Positions 5,986 to 7,928 of a stretch of 7,928 nucleotides of DNA are shown here, piece after piece (positions within the stretch are counted from its first letter, which is position 1; each line of letters begins with the position of its first letter). Below the pieces are notes generated by a model. That model was not told where the DNA came from and did no database searches. It saw nothing but the letters and a program-made list of their open reading frames with translations. Source of the DNA: Nitrospirae bacterium GWC2_57_9 (lineage in GTDB: Bacteria; Nitrospirota; UBA9217); contig MHEA01000033.1 in NCBI GenBank assembly GCA_001805085.1, forward strand, positions 3,554 through 11,481, given 5' to 3'. The position numbers and the translations under genes were made by a program.

Positions 5986-6569
5986 TTCCGCACCCCCTGC
6001 GCCGCTGTTTTGACACCGGCACCGTATTTCTCGACCAGCGTCTGCACGGCATCCTTGACACCGTTGGTGACCGCGCGGCTGGATATGGTTGCACCGGATA
6101 TCGCCTGAATGTTTTCCTTGGTTTCCCCTTTGATCAGTTTGATGTCCGGCAGCGACTTGCCCTTGAACTGATCGATAAAGCTCTTTTCCTCGACCTGATC
6201 GCCGAGACCGGGGGTTTCTGCATGTCCGAGGATCTTAACATCCCTGATCTTCAGATCCGTATCCACTGAAACCAGCATCTGGATATAGCTTGAATAGCCT
6301 TTGCCGGCCGTGCTCGAGATGTAGGCAACCGGTTTCGCGCTTGCAGTCGCCGTATAATATTCAAAATTCTTTCCGTGGGTGGTCCACTTTCCCGCGGCGA
6401 CAATGGGGTCGGTCGCATCAGGCGCCATCTGCTTGAGAGCCTCTTCCTTTTCTCTCTTCTCTGCTTTAAACCGGAGCGGGGAGGTATATTTGTACGTAAC
6501 ACCCATGATCAATCCGGCCCCGATAAAGATCAATACGAGGCTCAGGGTTATCTTCAGCATCTCTTTCAT
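5982..6569 (-). CDS. rnfG: Rnf complex FMN-binding subunit G
   Basis: A 195-residue subunit homologous to NqrC that carries a covalently bound FMN on the outer side of the membrane. One N-terminal membrane helix spans about residues 7-26. The FMN-binding domain follows, with GHAETPGLGDQVEEKSF (115-131) and the flavinylation motif SGAT (158-161), in which T161 receives FMN through a phosphoester bond. The modifying enzyme, ApbE, is not in this window. The start overlaps the rnfD stop by 4 bp (ATGA), and the stop overlaps the rnfE start in the same way, so D, G and E are probably translationally coupled. Length and motifs are normal. Confidence 0.96.
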   Translation of the reverse strand: MKEMLKITLSLVLIFIGAGLIMGVTYKYTSPLRFKAEKREKEEALKQMAPDATDPIVAAGKWTTHGKNFEYYTATASAKPVAYISSTAGKGYSSYIQMLVSVDTDLKIRDVKILGHAETPGLGDQVEEKSFIDQFKGKSLPDIKLIKGETKENIQAISGATISSRAVTNGVKDAVQTLVEKYGAGVKTAAQGVRK

Positions 6570-7597
6570 TTCTTCACCCCCTTGGCCTCTGCCTTGCCGA
6601 ACACCCGGCTTTTCATGCCCCGATCAAGGAGCGGCGCGAAACAGTTCATGAGCAGAATGGCAAACATGACGCCCTCGGGATAGCCGCCCTTCAAACGGAT
6701 CAGCACCGTGAGCGCTCCGCAGCCTACACCGAATACCACCTGAGCGGCCCGTACGGAAGGTCCGGTCACGTAATCGGTCGCCATAAAGAAAGCACCGAGG
6801 ATCAAGCCGCCGGACATCATATGAAAAATGGCGTCTCCGGACAGAAGCCCTTCTTTGCCTCCGAACATCCAGGCCAGGAGACCGACGGTCGCGATGAAGG
6901 GAACCGGGACGTGCCAGGTGATGTAGCGTTTCATCATGAGAAACGCCGCGCCGAGCAGAAGGGCGATAACTGAAGTTTCTCCGAGCGATCCAGCGCGATT
7001 TCCGAGGAAAAGGTCCTGGTACAGGGCTGCCTTGGTATGGAAGATCTCGAGAAGTTTGGCCATCCCCTCTTCCTTCAGCAGGACCAGCGGCGTTGCCGTG
7101 GTTTTCGCATCCACAGCCATGAACTGGCTTGCCGGCGCAACATAGGTCGTCATTAATTTGGGGAAGCTGATCAGAACAAAAGCTCTGCCGATCAGGGCCG
7201 GATTGAAGATATTGTAGCCGAGGCCGCCGAAGAGGTGCTTGGTGATCACGATGGCGACAAAGGATCCGACCGCCGGGATGTAGAGCGGCGCGTTGGAAGG
7301 CAGATTCATGGCCAGGAGCAGTCCGGTCAGGAAAGCACTGCCGTCGGACAGCGTGACCGGTTTCTTCAGCATCCATTGAACAGCGGCCTCGGATGCCAAA
7401 GACGCCGCCAGGCTGACGAGGATGACCATGACGGCCGGCATTCCAAAGAAGTAGACGGACATGAGTGCTGCCGGCAGAAGAGCGCCGCTCACGGTCCACA
7501 TGATCTTGGCGGTGGTCTCCTGGTCGTGCATGTGCGGCCCGATCGAGACGATCAGTTTGGGATGCTCTTGCGGCTTTGCCAGTGCGGGTGCTTCCAT
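6566..7597 (-). CDS. rnfD: Rnf complex membrane subunit D
   Basis: A 343-residue polytopic membrane protein homologous to NqrB, carrying covalent FMN and probably part of the ion path. Signatures include SDGSAFLTGLLLAMNLP (84-100), KHLFGGLGYNIFNPALIGRAF (120-140), and a C-terminal block with DYVTGP and RLKGGYPEGVMFAILLMNCFAPLLDR. The likely FMN threonine is T169 in KTTATPL (165-171), which differs from the SGAT form seen in RnfG. I start it at ATG 7597, preceded by GGAGGGG about 8 nt upstream. A frame open from 7642 adds 15 residues, but these read straight through the intergenic repeat and past that ribosome binding site, so they are very unlikely to be translated. It follows rnfC after a 147-bp repeat-filled gap and overlaps rnfG. 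Confidence 0.95.
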   Translation of the reverse strand: MEAPALAKPQEHPKLIVSIGPHMHDQETTAKIMWTVSGALLPAALMSVYFFGMPAVMVILVSLAASLASEAAVQWMLKKPVTLSDGSAFLTGLLLAMNLPSNAPLYIPAVGSFVAIVITKHLFGGLGYNIFNPALIGRAFVLISFPKLMTTYVAPASQFMAVDAKTTATPLVLLKEEGMAKLLEIFHTKAALYQDLFLGNRAGSLGETSVIALLLGAAFLMMKRYITWHVPVPFIATVGLLAWMFGGKEGLLSGDAIFHMMSGGLILGAFFMATDYVTGPSVRAAQVVFGVGCGALTVLIRLKGGYPEGVMFAILLMNCFAPLLDRGMKSRVFGKAEAKGVKK

Positions 7598-7610
7598 CTT
7601 TTTAACCCCT

Positions 7611-7737
7611 CCAAATTCCAAATTCCAGATCACAAATTCCAAATAATATTCAAATTCGAAATTCCAATCATTCTGTCATTTGGAGCTTGTCCCTTGAAAT
7701 TTATTTGGGATTTGGTGCTTGTTATTTGGTATTTGCT
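7611..7737. repeat. Heptad repeat array with opposing arms in the rnfC-rnfD junction
   Basis: The left arm (7611-7666) is a degenerate 7-bp array on the plus strand: CCAAATT at 7611 and 7618, CCAGATC, ACAAATT, CCAAATA, then shifted units AATTCGA and AATTCCA. The right arm (about 7678-7737) is built of the opposite sense, with units TTGGGAT, TTGGTGC, TTGTTAT and TTGGTAT. The two arms are loosely complementary and could form a long imperfect hairpin in the mRNA between rnfC and rnfD. The left arm ends at the rnfD ribosome binding site. It shares the 7-bp period and AT-rich style of the rnfE-rnfA repeat. Confidence 0.75.
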
Positions 7738-7744
7738 TTTCTAT

Positions 7745-7928
7745 TTACTTCTTCGCGTTTTTCTTCGCCAGCTCTTTCTTCGCCTTCTTGACCCACTGCA
7801 CCATGGGACGGTTGGCCGGGCAGACGAACGAGCAGGAGCCGCACTCGAAACAATCCATCAGGTTGTGTTCCTTTGCGTCCTCGTAATGCCCCTTCTCGAT
7901 ATAGAGCCCGATGAACGAGGGCTGCAGC
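7745..7928 (-). CDS. rnfC: Rnf complex subunit C, C-terminal end (runs off right edge)
   Basis: The last 60 residues plus TAA stop (7747-7745) of RnfC, the peripheral subunit that carries FMN and two [4Fe-4S] clusters and reacts with NAD(H). Visible are FIGLYIEKGHYEDAKEHN and a full ferredoxin motif, DCFECGSCSFVCP (C-x2-C-x2-C-x3-CP), followed by ANRPMVQW and a lysine-rich tail. This matches the usual RnfC end, where the second cluster motif sits shortly before the C terminus. The rest of the gene, including the NADH/FMN domain, lies beyond the window. It is the first gene of the visible operon and the operon promoter is outside. The 147-bp gap to rnfD holds a repeat array. Confidence 0.93.
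   Translation of the reverse strand, partial: LQPSFIGLYIEKGHYEDAKEHNLMDCFECGSCSFVCPANRPMVQWVKKAKKELAKKNAKK

Noticed and set aside
5347..6108. A 253-codon plus-strand frame opposite rnfE and the end of rnfG
   Set aside because: It is highly charged low-complexity sequence (HEPH, RKDHD and similar), antisense to two clear rnf genes.
7611..7737. CRISPR array in the rnfC-rnfD gap
   Set aside because: The units are 7 bp and degenerate with no spacers of constant length, so this is a short tandem repeat region and not a CRISPR array.

Overview
All supported genes in this window lie on the minus strand. The sequence looks like the chromosome of an anaerobic or facultatively anaerobic Gram-negative bacterium of moderately high GC content. 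The rnf order C-D-G-E-A-B, a long clostridial-type RnfB, a CHASE2 sensor and heptad-rich intergenic repeats would suit Desulfobacterota or Nitrospirota. That placement is inference from gene style only, because no rRNA or other taxonomic marker is present.

Layout, read in the direction of transcription from high to low coordinates: the 3' end of rnfC (7928-7745), rnfD (7597-6566), rnfG (6569-5982), rnfE (5985-5356), rnfA (5298-4714) and rnfB (4633-3464), closed by a strong intrinsic terminator at 3439-3407. Next comes a single-gene unit for the glycine cleavage H protein, gcvH (3253-2864), with its own near-consensus promoter (3339-3311) and its own terminator (2830-2804). It is followed by a dihydrolipoyl dehydrogenase gene, lpdA (2682-1279), then a gene-free stretch of about 450 bp with several short palindromes and promoter-like sites. 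The last gene is the 5' end of a CHASE2-domain sensor gene (831 to the left edge).

The Rnf complex is a membrane ferredoxin:NAD+ oxidoreductase that couples electron transfer to Na+ or H+ export. RnfC and RnfB carry the soluble Fe-S and flavin relay, RnfD and RnfG carry covalent FMN, and RnfA and RnfE form the membrane core around a [2Fe-2S] cluster. GcvH carries the lipoyl arm of the glycine cleavage system, and Lpd reoxidises that arm using NAD+. The neighbourhood therefore centres on low-potential electron and NAD(H) chemistry. No gcvT or gcvP is visible here.

The most notable points are these. RnfE appears to lack one of the two cysteines expected to hold the membrane [2Fe-2S] cluster. 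RnfB is very long, with six ferredoxin-type motifs after its Fes domain, one of them missing a cysteine. Two junctions inside the rnf operon (C/D and E/A) are filled with 7-bp-periodic AT-rich repeats, and one of these creates a false upstream start for rnfD. I found no wholly new multi-gene system.
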